The notes beneath the pieces were generated by a model. It was not told where the DNA came from, did no database searches, and saw only the letters and a program-made list of their open reading frames with translations. A DNA stretch of 64,000 bases from Lysobacter enzymogenes. Its GTDB lineage: Bacteria; Pseudomonadota; Gammaproteobacteria; Xanthomonadales; Xanthomonadaceae. Location of the stretch: contig NZ_CP067396.1 in assembly GCF_023617245.1 (NCBI RefSeq), positions 248,001 through 312,000 on the forward strand, written 5' to 3'. Positions 8,133 to 16,003 of the stretch are shown here, piece by piece. How positions within the stretch are numbered: the stretch's first letter is position 1; every line of letters starts with the position of its first letter. The position numbers and the translations under genes were made by a program.

Positions 8133-8550
8133 GGCCGCCAGGGTGGGACCTCAAGCCCGCTTGAGGTCAATGCGGCGCGGGTGGAACGGTGTGGGGCCGC
8201 CAGTGAGCGCACGGGTGCGGGCAAGGCCGCTTCGACTCCCCTGCGCGCTGCTCCTGGCCCTGCCCCCAGCCCCGACCGCGCAGTTGCTGCATCAGAAGCG
8301 TGACTGAACTCGCATTTTCTGTATATTTTTGGTGATCGAAGGTGGGGCCGGGTGTCCGCACTGCGTTCGTACATAGGAGTGTCGGGAGGCCGGCGGCCTG
8401 CGATGGGGATCGCAGCCGGGCGGCGTCCCTCCGATCCGTCCCGCACCCCCCGGCGGCGGCGGAATGTCCACCACCACCATCGCGGCGGCTTCGGCCGCGC
8501 GTGCGTCACCAAGGGCGGGCCGGTCCCGCCGTTGCCAGGGGAGCCAATCG
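8133..8550. other. Divergent intergenic region
   Basis: 418 bp between the MFS gene (minus) and the 74-residue gene (plus). An AT-richer stretch at 8308-8338 (TTTTCTGTATATTTTTGG) stands out in this GC-rich context and may hold a promoter. No repeat or gene is seen. Confidence 0.45.
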
Positions 8551-8775
8551 ATGCACCGAACCCGCGCCGAACTCGACGGCGATCTGTGCCAACTCACCGC
8601 GGCGTTGCCGCTGTGGCGGCGTCATTGGAGCGACGACGCGGTGTTCTGGCCGCGCGTGGACAGCCTGATCGAACGCTTGCTGACCGTGACCCCGCGCGAC
8701 GACCGCTGCCGAGTGGTTTCGCACATCAACCGCATCATCGCCGCGCAAGGGCTGGAACACGCGCCTTACGAGTGA
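8551..8775 (+). CDS. Small hypothetical protein (74 aa)
   Basis: The ATG at 8551 has a good ribosome site (AGGGGAG, 6 bp upstream). The 74 residues are soluble and mixed in composition (HRTRAELDGDLCQLTAALPL at the N-terminus, then a helix SLIERLLTVTP and RCRVVSHINRIIAAQG), unlike the Arg-rich chance frames around it. I do not recognise the family. An upstream in-frame ATG at 8464 would add a low-complexity, Ala/Arg-rich extension and has no ribosome site. A long inverted repeat follows the gene. Confidence 0.65.
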   Translation: MHRTRAELDGDLCQLTAALPLWRRHWSDDAVFWPRVDSLIERLLTVTPRDDRCRVVSHINRIIAAQGLEHAPYE

Positions 8776-8821
8776 GGCGCGACGAGCGGCGCGGAGCGCC
8801 GAACAGCGAGGAACCTGGTGC

Positions 8822-8873
8822 ACAGGCATTGGGAGAGAGCGAAAGCGCAGTTTCGCTCTCTCCCAACGCCTGT
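8822..8873. terminator. Long inverted repeat between convergent genes, probably a bidirectional terminator
   Basis: A perfect 16-bp stem (TTGGGAGAGAGCGAAA at 8829-8844 with its complement at 8851-8866) has a 6-nt loop. After one mismatch the pairing extends by ACAGGC/GCCTGT (8822-8827 with 8868-8873). It lies between the 74-aa gene and the convergent glycosyltransferase. There is no T-run on either side, so intrinsic termination is uncertain. Confidence 0.6.
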
Positions 8874-8910
8874 CCGCTGTCTCCGCAGCGCCGCCATCCC
8901 CGCGGCGACC

Positions 8911-10056
8911 TCAGCGGTCGCTGCGCTTGAGCAACTCGTCGAGCAACGCGCCCACGCGCGCGGCGTAGGCGTTGGGGGCGAAGCGCTGGGCGAAGGCGCG
9001 GCGCTGCTCGGCGTTGCCGACCACCGATTCGCGGCTGAGCCGGATCATCAACTGGGCCAGCTGCGGGCGGTCGTGCGGGTCGAAGCGCGGCATGTCGACC
9101 GGCGCCACTTCCTCCAGCGCGCCGCCCTCGGCCACCGCCACCGGGGTGCCGGCGGCCAGCGCCTCCAGCACCGGCAGGCCGAAGCCTTCGGCATAGGAGG
9201 GTTGCCACAGCCGTTCGGCGTCGTAGTACAGCCGCGCCAGTTCGTCGTCGGCGACGCGCTCGAACCAGTGCACGCCGTTGAGCCGTTGCAGTTCCGCGGG
9301 CACGTCGGCGGGCGAGCCGACCACGACCAGGTCGGGGGTGTCGTAATGCTGGCGGCGCGCGTCCAGCCACGCGCGCAGGAACAGGTCGGCGTTGCGGCGC
9401 GGCTCGCGCGTGCCGACCAGCAGCCAGTAGCGCGGCGGCAGCGGCTGGCCCAGGCGGCTGCGCTCGGCCGGCGCCGGCATCGGCGCCACCGCGTCGGGCA
9501 ACACGTAGAGCTTGTGCGCATGCGCCGGATACAGCCGGCCGCACTCGGCGGTGGTATAGCGCGAGGGCGTCCAGATCGCGTCGGCGCTGGCGATGGAATG
9601 GCCGATCGCCGCCTCGTCGAGCATGCGCGCGGCCAGCGCGCGCAGCGGCGAGGACTTCGGCCGGCGCAGGGTCAGCTTGAACAGATCGTGCAGCAGCAGC
9701 ACCTGGCGCACCGACGCCGGCTTGCGCCACACCGGCAGGCCGCCTTCGGCCGCGGCGATGTAGACGTCGACCTGTTCGGCGCGCAGCGCCGCGGGCAGGA
9801 AGCCGGCCTCGAAGCGCCAGCGCCGGCGCAGGCCGGCGGCCGCACCGACGCTCGCACCGGCGCCCGTCGGGGCGGCCGCGGGCAGGTCGGCGGCGACCGC
9901 GATGGCGCGGTGCGGATGGTCGAGCGGCGCTTCGGTGAACAGCACCGTTTCGGTATCCGGCCGGCGCCGCAGCGCGCGCTCCAGCGCCAGCACCTGACGC
10001 GCCGGGCCGCTGCCGGGCGCCAGGGTGGCGGCGCGGTAGTCCAGGCCTATGCGCAT
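8911..10056 (-). CDS. Glycosyltransferase family 4 (GT-B fold)
   Basis: 381 residues. The N-terminal MRIGLDYRAATLAPGSGPAR is the usual first strand and acceptor loop of GT4 enzymes. The C-terminal domain has the donor-binding E-x7-E pattern in YAEGFGLPVLEALAAGTPVA (about residues 285-304) and the preceding YWLLVGTREPRRN. These enzymes transfer a sugar from a nucleotide sugar in the cytoplasm during LPS, exopolysaccharide or glycan assembly. It is isolated from other polysaccharide genes, so its pathway is unknown. There is no signal peptide. Length is normal for the family. Confidence 0.88.
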   Translation of the reverse strand: MRIGLDYRAATLAPGSGPARQVLALERALRRRPDTETVLFTEAPLDHPHRAIAVAADLPAAAPTGAGASVGAAAGLRRRWRFEAGFLPAALRAEQVDVYIAAAEGGLPVWRKPASVRQVLLLHDLFKLTLRRPKSSPLRALAARMLDEAAIGHSIASADAIWTPSRYTTAECGRLYPAHAHKLYVLPDAVAPMPAPAERSRLGQPLPPRYWLLVGTREPRRNADLFLRAWLDARRQHYDTPDLVVVGSPADVPAELQRLNGVHWFERVADDELARLYYDAERLWQPSYAEGFGLPVLEALAAGTPVAVAEGGALEEVAPVDMPRFDPHDRPQLAQLMIRLSRESVVGNAEQRRAFAQRFAPNAYAARVGALLDELLKRSDR

Positions 10057-10397
10057 GCGGCCTCCACGGCAAAGCCCGCGCCGACACGCGGGGGCCGCGC
10101 GGCTGCAGGGATCGCGTTGGAGTGGGGAGGCTTCATGGGCGACGCGGGTCCTGGCAGGAAACGACTAACGGGACATGCGGCCGACTCAGCGCCTCTCCAT
10201 TAGTGCGAACATCGTCACAATTATTATGTGATGAAGTGAGTTTCCGTGAGTCAGCCGCGCCGCGTTCGTTCATGAATTCACTGAACGATTCAAGGCCCGC
10301 CGGCAGGTCGCCGGCTGACGGCGCCATCACGGCCGGCTTGACACCCTGCGCGCGCCAGGCATCCACTATCGATGTTATTTAACCTTCTGGTTCAGTT
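10057..10397. promoter_or_regulatory. Divergent promoter region of glycosyltransferase and ArsR-type gene
   Basis: 341 bp. An AT-rich patch at 10208-10235 contains TCACA (10215-10219) and TGTGA (10227-10231), an inverted pair that could be an operator. Near the ArsR start, TTAACC-TTCT-GGTTCA (10379-10394) is an inverted repeat ending 3 bp before the ATG, and TTGACA occurs at 10338. No gene is seen. Confidence 0.5.
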
Positions 10398-10754
10398 ATG
10401 CCTGCCGACTCGCTCAGCACCACCTTCGCCGCCCTCGCCGACCCGACCCGGCGCGCGATCCTGGCCCGCCTCGCCAGCGGCGAAGCCGGCGTGACCGAAC
10501 TGGCCGAACCGTTCCAGATGAGCCTGCCGGCGATCTCCAAGCACATCAAAGTGCTCGAGCGCGCCGGCTTGGTCGCGCGCAGCCGCAGCGCGCAGTGGCG
10601 GCCGTGCCGGCTGGAGACCGCGCGCCTGCGCGAAGTGTCGGGCTGGCTCGACGAGTACCGCCAGTTGTGGGACGAGCGCCTGCAGCGGCTCGACGACTAC
10701 CTGACCCAACTGCAGGCCGCGCCCGGTGCGCCGCATGACGATCCGCCGGCCTGA
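10398..10754 (+). CDS. ArsR-family winged-helix repressor (SdpR-like)
   Basis: 118 residues with the ArsR fold: TFAALADPTRRAILARLASG, then GVTELAEPFQMSLPAISKHI as the recognition helix, then LERAGLVARSRSAQWRPCRL as the wing. No metal-binding cysteines are present, as in the SdpR-like group whose genes usually precede an SRPBCC (AHSA1) gene. Here none follows; the next 884 bp hold no gene. No Shine-Dalgarno is seen before the ATG and the putative operator abuts the start, which suggests a leaderless or near-leaderless mRNA under autorepression (inference). Confidence 0.88.
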   Translation: MPADSLSTTFAALADPTRRAILARLASGEAGVTELAEPFQMSLPAISKHIKVLERAGLVARSRSAQWRPCRLETARLREVSGWLDEYRQLWDERLQRLDDYLTQLQAAPGAPHDDPPA

Positions 10755-11638
10755 ACCTGCCGCGTCCGCATCGACCTCGCGCGTTCGCGCCGCGGTGGAG
10801 CGCGCGCATGGCTGACGCCGGCCGGCCCGCGCGTGCACGTTCCGCCGCGGCCGGCGGCGCGGCGGCCGCGCCGACACGCGCGCCGTGCTGCGGCTTGCCG
10901 AGTCCGTTGGCCAGCGCGATCAAGACGACGGTGGCGTTGTCGGCGAGCGCTTCCGCCGCGACGCTTCCGGTTTCGGTTCGTCGCGATCCGAGCGCGAAGC
11001 CTCGGGGCTGAAGTTCCTGCCACACGAGCCCGCGGTTGTGGGAGGGCCTTCAGGCCCGACGCAGTTGGTTCAATTCGCCGCGATCTGATCGGAAAGCGTC
11101 GGGGCTAAAGCCCCTCCCACACGAGCCTGCAGTGTCGCGCGACTTTGCCGATTCGGTAATCGCCGATGACGCACTTGCACAAACATCCAGCGCGCGATGC
11201 ATGCGAATGCGGGCGTCGTCGCGCTGCGCGCTAACTGATCGCGCAAGACAGTCGTCACCGCGCATGATGCGGCGCGCGCCGCCGGGCATCCGTTGGACAT
11301 ACTCCGCAAAGTTTCGCGCGCGCTAAACGGAACTGCGTCGAAGTACCGCGCGGACGTCGCGTATTAACGTCGCTGCACGCGTCTCCCACGCGCCGAGGGA
11401 GTGCGCCGCGTCGCCACACACGCTTGAACAATGCATCGACTCATCCGGGGACTCCACGCCGCGCGCCGCGCGGCGATCGACACTTCGCGCGATCGCGCAC
11501 ACGCGGCGCATCGTTCGCGATGTCCGCGCGCAGCCTTCGCGCTCGATGCGCTCAACGGCGCTCGCTGAGGTTTTCGACACTGCCGTCGTCCTTCGCAGCA
11601 CATTCCCAGGGAATCCACTCAACAGGAGCCAGCCGCTC
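10755..11638. other. 884-bp gene-free stretch before a TonB-dependent receptor
   Basis: It holds a GTGGGAGGGCC-type inverted repeat (11036-11121), a degenerate half unit just before it (about 10999-11023), and then about 500 bp of CGCG-rich sequence leading to the receptor start. Open frames on both strands are Ala/Arg-rich with no ribosome site, and I regard them as chance. Confidence 0.6.
11036..11121. repeat. REP-like inverted repeat, GTGGGAGGGCC type
   Basis: The left arm GTGGGAGGGCCTTCAGGCCC and a right arm ending GGGGCTAAAGCCCCTCCCAC are separated by about 35 bp. Each arm itself folds (GGCCTTCAGGCC type). It lies between two plus-strand genes. Confidence 0.8.
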
Positions 11639-14431
11639 ATGCCGCACGCCACTTTCAGCCGCGCGCCCTTGAACAAAGCGATCCGCCGCGCGCTGTTCGC
11701 CGCCGCCGTCGCCAGCCTCGCGCCGGCCGCGGCGCAGGCGCAGGACGCCAACGCCGCGCAGACCACCACGCTCGACCGCATCGAGGTCACCGGCTCCAAC
11801 ATCAGCCGCGGCGACATGGAGACCGCCTCGCCGGTGCAGTCGATCACCCGCCAGGAGATCGACCGCAGCGGCAAGGCGACCTTGGCCGAATACCTGCAGA
11901 CGCTGACCTCCGACGGCGCCGGCTCGGTGCCGCGCACCTACGGCACCGGCTTCGCTTCCGGCGGCTCCGGCGTGTCGCTGCGCGGCCTAGGCGCGGGTTC
12001 CACGCTGGTGCTGCTCAATGGCCGCCGCATGGCGCCGTACGGCCTCGCCGACGACGGCCAGAAAGTGTTCACCGACCTCAGCGTGATCCCGATGGACGCG
12101 GTCGAGCGGGTCGAGATCCTCAAGGACGGCGCCTCGGCGATCTACGGCTCCGACGCCATCGCCGGCGTGGTCAACATCATCCTGCGCAAGGAATTCAAGG
12201 GCGTGTCGGTGCGCAGCAGCTACGGCGTGTCCGGCGAAGGCGACGGCCAGATGGCCAAGGCCTCGGCGACGTTCGGCTTCGGCAGCCTCAACGACGACCG
12301 CTACAACGTCTACTTCAACATCGAAGGCGGCCAGACCGACGAGATCCGCGTCGCCGACCGCCGCGACCGCAAGTGGATCGGCACCGGCGACGCGCGCCGC
12401 TGGGGCTACAGCCAGACCAAGCGTTTCATGAACGGTTTCATCCTCGGCGACGACGCCTCGCCGTCGCCGGCCGGCAGCGTGCGCAATCCGATCACCGGCC
12501 AGTACCAGTCGCTGCCGGGCTGCGCGCAGTTCTCGCCGATCACGCCGCAGGACCCGAACGGCGGCTGCCTGTGGCAGTCGGGCCAGTTCAACAGCCTGGC
12601 GCCGGAAGAGAAGTACGTGAACCTGTTCGGCCGCGGCACCTTCGCGCTGTTGGACAACTTCGAGGTCTATGTCGAGGCCGGCTATTCGCGCAAGAAGAGC
12701 ACCTTCCACAACACGCCCAACAGCGTGTCCGGCGCGTGGGGCTATCCCGGCGGCCCGGTCAACGCCGATTCCGGCGACGGCGCGGTGGTGCTGGGGCCGA
12801 ACCATCCCGACAACCCGTTCCCGGGCCAGGCGGTGAACCTGCGTTATTCGGCGTTCGACGTCGGCCCGCGCATCATCCGCGGCGACAGCGAATTCAGCCG
12901 CGTGCTGGCCGGGATCAAGGGCACCGCCGGCGGCTGGGACCTGGACGTGGCCTACCTGCATTCGGAAAGCGAACTGACCAACACCCGCGACGGCTACCTG
13001 CGCTACAGCGCGGTGCGCGACGCGCTGACCAACGGCACCGGCCCCGGCGGCTGGTGGCGGATCGGCCAGAACGCCAACCTCAACAACCAGGCGCTGTACG
13101 ACTACATCTCGCCGACCATCCACGCCGACGGCAAGACCACGCTGGACCTGTTCGACATCAAGGGCTCGCGTTCGCTGACCGAACTCAAGGGCGGCTCGCT
13201 CGGCATCGCCTTCGGCGCGGAGTGGCGCCGGCAGAAGGCGCAGCTCGATCCGCAGACCTACACCGACACCGGCGACATCATCGGCCTGGGCTATTCGGCG
13301 TATCGCGGCACCCAGGAAGTCGCCGCGGCCTACGCCGAGATGGTGGCGCCGGTGCTGGAGAGCCTGGAGCTGTCGGCGGCGGTGCGTTACGACAGCTACA
13401 AGGGCGGCGACAGCGCGACCACGCCGAAGGTCGGCATCAAGTGGAAGCCGCTGCAGCAGCTGGCGCTGCGCGCGACCTACGCCGAAGGTTTCCGCGCGCC
13501 GAACCCGGCCGAGTCGGGCAAGGGCGGCCTGGCCGGCTTCACCGCCTCCGCCGACCCGGTGCGCTGCCCCGGCGGCAACCCGGCGGCGGGCGCGAGCGTG
13601 CGCGACTGCGACATCCAGATCGCGGTGATCACCAGCCCCAACCCCGATCTCAAGGCCGAGGAATCCAAGAGCTACACCCTGGGCCTGGTGTTCGAGCCGA
13701 CCAGCAACACCACCATCACCCTCGACGGTTGGGAGATCAAGCGCAGCAACGAGATCAACGTCGAGACCACCTCGGCCGCGGTCGCCGCCGGCCGGGTGGT
13801 GCGCAGCGACAACAACCTGCCGGGCATTCCCAATTCCGGCACCCTGCTGGCGGCGCAGGCCGCCTACGTAAACTCGGCCTCGACCACGGTGCGCGGCATC
13901 GACCTGGACGTGCGCCAGGGCTTCGAGCTGGGCGGCTACGGCAAGCTCAACCTCGACCTGCAGTGGAGCCACATCAGCACCTACGAGCGCGAGGAAGAGG
14001 ACGGCACCACGTTCGAGTACGCCGGCACCCACGGCAACTGCGACGTGACCAACTGCATCGGCACGCCGAAGGACAAGATCAACCTCGGCGCGACCTGGGA
14101 GATCGGCAATTTCGCCCTCAGCGGCGTGGCCAACTACATCGCCGACTTCAAGAACGTGACCGCCGAAGGCAACGCCTGCGCCAGCCGCTACGCCGACGGC
14201 ACCCCGGCGCCGGGCAACGGCTGCCGGATCCCGTCGTTCACCACCTTCGACCTGTCCGGGCGCTGGCGCGCGAAGGACGGCGTGGAAGTGTTCGGCTCGG
14301 TGCAGAACCTGACCGACAAGATCGCGCCGCTGGATCCGCTGACCTACGGCGCGATCAACTACAACCCGATGCATTCCAGCGGCGCGATCGGCCGCTACTT
14401 CACCGTGGGGGTCAAGTACGACTTCCAGTAA
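11639..14431 (+). CDS. TonB-dependent outer membrane receptor
   Basis: 930 residues. The ATG at 11639 has AGGAG about 12 bp upstream. A signal peptide (AIRRALFAAAVASLAPAAAQ, cleavage near residue 36) precedes a TonB-box-like TLDRIEVTG, a plug domain (about 55-200, with GVSLRGLGAGSTLVLLNGRR and AIYGSDAIAGVVNIILR), and a 22-stranded barrel ending in aromatic FTVGVKYDFQ. The substrate is not evident; receptors of this group take up siderophores, oligosaccharides or peptides. There is no N-terminal STN signalling domain, so it is probably not part of a sigma-regulator loop, unlike the receptor at 48717. A strong terminator follows. Confidence 0.92.
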   Translation: MPHATFSRAPLNKAIRRALFAAAVASLAPAAAQAQDANAAQTTTLDRIEVTGSNISRGDMETASPVQSITRQEIDRSGKATLAEYLQTLTSDGAGSVPRTYGTGFASGGSGVSLRGLGAGSTLVLLNGRRMAPYGLADDGQKVFTDLSVIPMDAVERVEILKDGASAIYGSDAIAGVVNIILRKEFKGVSVRSSYGVSGEGDGQMAKASATFGFGSLNDDRYNVYFNIEGGQTDEIRVADRRDRKWIGTGDARRWGYSQTKRFMNGFILGDDASPSPAGSVRNPITGQYQSLPGCAQFSPITPQDPNGGCLWQSGQFNSLAPEEKYVNLFGRGTFALLDNFEVYVEAGYSRKKSTFHNTPNSVSGAWGYPGGPVNADSGDGAVVLGPNHPDNPFPGQAVNLRYSAFDVGPRIIRGDSEFSRVLAGIKGTAGGWDLDVAYLHSESELTNTRDGYLRYSAVRDALTNGTGPGGWWRIGQNANLNNQALYDYISPTIHADGKTTLDLFDIKGSRSLTELKGGSLGIAFGAEWRRQKAQLDPQTYTDTGDIIGLGYSAYRGTQEVAAAYAEMVAPVLESLELSAAVRYDSYKGGDSATTPKVGIKWKPLQQLALRATYAEGFRAPNPAESGKGGLAGFTASADPVRCPGGNPAAGASVRDCDIQIAVITSPNPDLKAEESKSYTLGLVFEPTSNTTITLDGWEIKRSNEINVETTSAAVAAGRVVRSDNNLPGIPNSGTLLAAQAAYVNSASTTVRGIDLDVRQGFELGGYGKLNLDLQWSHISTYEREEEDGTTFEYAGTHGNCDVTNCIGTPKDKINLGATWEIGNFALSGVANYIADFKNVTAEGNACASRYADGTPAPGNGCRIPSFTTFDLSGRWRAKDGVEVFGSVQNLTDKIAPLDPLTYGAINYNPMHSSGAIGRYFTVGVKYDFQ

Positions 14432-14510
14432 CCCATCCGCCCGCCGCTGACGGGCGAACCTGTCGGCCCACCCTCCAGTAAGCCGTTCTCCAGCCGTTTC
14501 GGGCTGTTCC

Positions 14511-14546
14511 GGCCCGCTCCGCGTTCGCGGGGCGGGCCTTTCTTTG
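14511..14546 (+). terminator. Terminator of the TonB-dependent receptor gene
   Basis: GGCCCGCTCCGCG pairs with CGCGGGGCGGGCC (one G-T pair) and is followed by TTTCTTTG. It begins 80 bp after the receptor stop. Confidence 0.8.
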
Positions 14547-14548
14547 TT

Positions 14549-14632
14549 GTGGGAGGGCCTTCAGGCCCGATGCCTTTCGGTCAGGTCGCCGCGATCGGAA
14601 ACAAAAGCATCGGGCCTGAAGGCCCTCCCACA
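14549..14632. repeat. REP-like inverted repeat, GTGGGAGGGCC type
   Basis: The arms GTGGGAGGGCCTTCAGGCCC and CGGGCCTGAAGGCCCTCCCA are nearly perfect complements separated by about 40 bp. It follows the receptor terminator and precedes the YCII gene on the same strand. Confidence 0.85.
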
Positions 14633-14741
14633 ACCGCATGAAGCCATGCCGCTCTCCGGCCGGCCCATGTCGATCCCCGCCGCCCCGGTTCGTCGCTCCG
14701 TCAAGGCCGGCGCTCCGCCGGCCGCGACGAGGACCACGACC

Positions 14742-15167
14742 ATGAAATTCATGCTGATCGTCAAGGCCACGCCCGACAGCGAGGCCGGGGTCATGCCCGG
14801 CACCGAGCTGCTGGCCGCGATGGGCGCCTACAACGAAGAACTGGTGCGGGCCGGCGTGCTGCTGGCCGGCGAGGGCCTGCATCCGAGCGCGCGCGGCGCC
14901 CGGGTGTATTTCGACGGCCGCGCGCGGCGGGTGGCGGACGGGCCGTTCGATGCGCCCGGCGAACTGATCGCCGGCTTCTGGCTGATCCAGGCGCGCTCGC
15001 TGGAAGAGGCGGTGGAATGGGTCAAGCGCGTGCCCAACCCGGACGGCGCGCAATCGCAGATCGAGATCCGCCGGGTGTTCGATGCGGCCGACTTCGGCGA
15101 GGCGCTGACGCCGGAGCTGCAGGCGGCCGAAGCGCGGCTGCGCGAGCAGGTAGCCGGCCGGCATTGA
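14742..15167 (+). CDS. YCII/DGPF-domain protein of an ECF42 sigma cluster
   Basis: 141 residues, starting MKFMLIVKATPDSEAG after GAGGA. The hallmark DGPFDAPGEL lies near residue 65, followed by GFWLIQARSLEEAVEWVKRV. DGPF/YCII proteins are small ferredoxin-like-fold proteins whose genes are regularly linked to ECF42 sigma factors, and such a sigma gene lies two genes downstream. The biochemical role of DGPF proteins is poorly known. The next gene on the same strand (250 bp away, across a REP element) is a VOC protein. Confidence 0.85.
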   Translation: MKFMLIVKATPDSEAGVMPGTELLAAMGAYNEELVRAGVLLAGEGLHPSARGARVYFDGRARRVADGPFDAPGELIAGFWLIQARSLEEAVEWVKRVPNPDGAQSQIEIRRVFDAADFGEALTPELQAAEARLREQVAGRH

Positions 15168-15207
15168 ACCTGCGGGAAAGGCCTGCGCCGCGGCGCAGGC
15201 CGATGCC

Positions 15208-15290
15208 GTGGGAGGGCCTTCAGGCCCGACGCCTTTGTTGCAGACGCCGGCGAGCCGACCGTAAAGCATCGGGCCTGAAGGCCCTCCCAC
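15208..15290. repeat. REP-like inverted repeat, GTGGGAGGGCC type
   Basis: The arms GTGGGAGGGCCTTCAGGCCC and GGGCCTGAAGGCCCTCCCAC are perfect complements about 40 bp apart. It lies between the YCII and VOC genes, inside what is probably one functional cluster. Confidence 0.85.
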
Positions 15291-15416
15291 GACAGCGAAA
15301 GAAATCCGCCGGCCGTGTCGATCCGCCCGCCGCGCATTCGTCGTCCTAGTGAAAGCGCGACCCACGCCCCCGCCGCGTCCGCGCCTTCCCTCATTCCATC
15401 CAAAGGAACCGCCACC

Positions 15417-15869
15417 ATGCAACTCACCACTTACCTGTCCTTCGACGGCGACTGCCGCGAGGCGTTCGAGACCTACCAGACGATCCTCGGCGGCAAGATC
15501 CACGCGCTGATGCCCTTCGGCGACAACCCGGGTTGCGAAGGGCTGGCCGCCGCCGAGCGCGAGAAGATCATGCACGGCTGCTACGAACTCGACGGCTTCA
15601 TGCTGATGGGCACCGACGCGACCGAACAGTACCCCTACCAGGGCGTGAAGGGCGCGCACGTCACCTTGAGCCTCAACGATCCGGAACAAGCCGCGCGCAT
15701 CTTCAAGGCGCTGGCGCAGGGCGGCAAGATCGAGATGCCGCTGCAAGAAACCTTCTGGGCGCTGGCCTACGGCATCCTCACCGACCGCTTCGGCGTGCCG
15801 TGGATGGTCAACTGCGTGCAGGCGATGGGCTGCGTGGACGGCGAAGGACACGGCCAGGCCGCGGCCTGA
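15417..15869 (+). CDS. VOC-family protein, PhnB/YjdN type
   Basis: 150 residues, starting MQLTTYLSFDGDCREAFETY after AAGGAA. The fold markers of PhnB-like glyoxalase-superfamily proteins are present: F-x-G-x-C-x-E-A-x-x-x-Y, then HALMPFGDN, HGCYELDGFMLMGTD, VTLSLNDPEQAARIFKAL, and the ending ILTDRFGVPWMVNC. The length is typical. The exact activity of this group is not established. It lies between the DGPF gene and the ECF42 sigma gene, an arrangement seen in many ECF42 clusters. Confidence 0.85.
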   Translation: MQLTTYLSFDGDCREAFETYQTILGGKIHALMPFGDNPGCEGLAAAEREKIMHGCYELDGFMLMGTDATEQYPYQGVKGAHVTLSLNDPEQAARIFKALAQGGKIEMPLQETFWALAYGILTDRFGVPWMVNCVQAMGCVDGEGHGQAAA

Positions 15870-16003
15870 CCGCGCGTTCGCGGCGACGGCGCGCGCGGTC
15901 CGACCGCCCGCTCCGCCGCCGCCGTTGCGACCGACCGGTCCCGCGCTGCGCGCGGGCCGCCGGCCCTTGCGAGCGGCCGCGCGAGGTGGTGTCATCCCTC
16001 GCC

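Noticed and set aside
10808..11326. Several 60-95-residue frames between the ArsR gene and the receptor
   Set aside because: Ala/Arg-rich, overlapping on both strands, without ribosome sites; partly within a REP unit.
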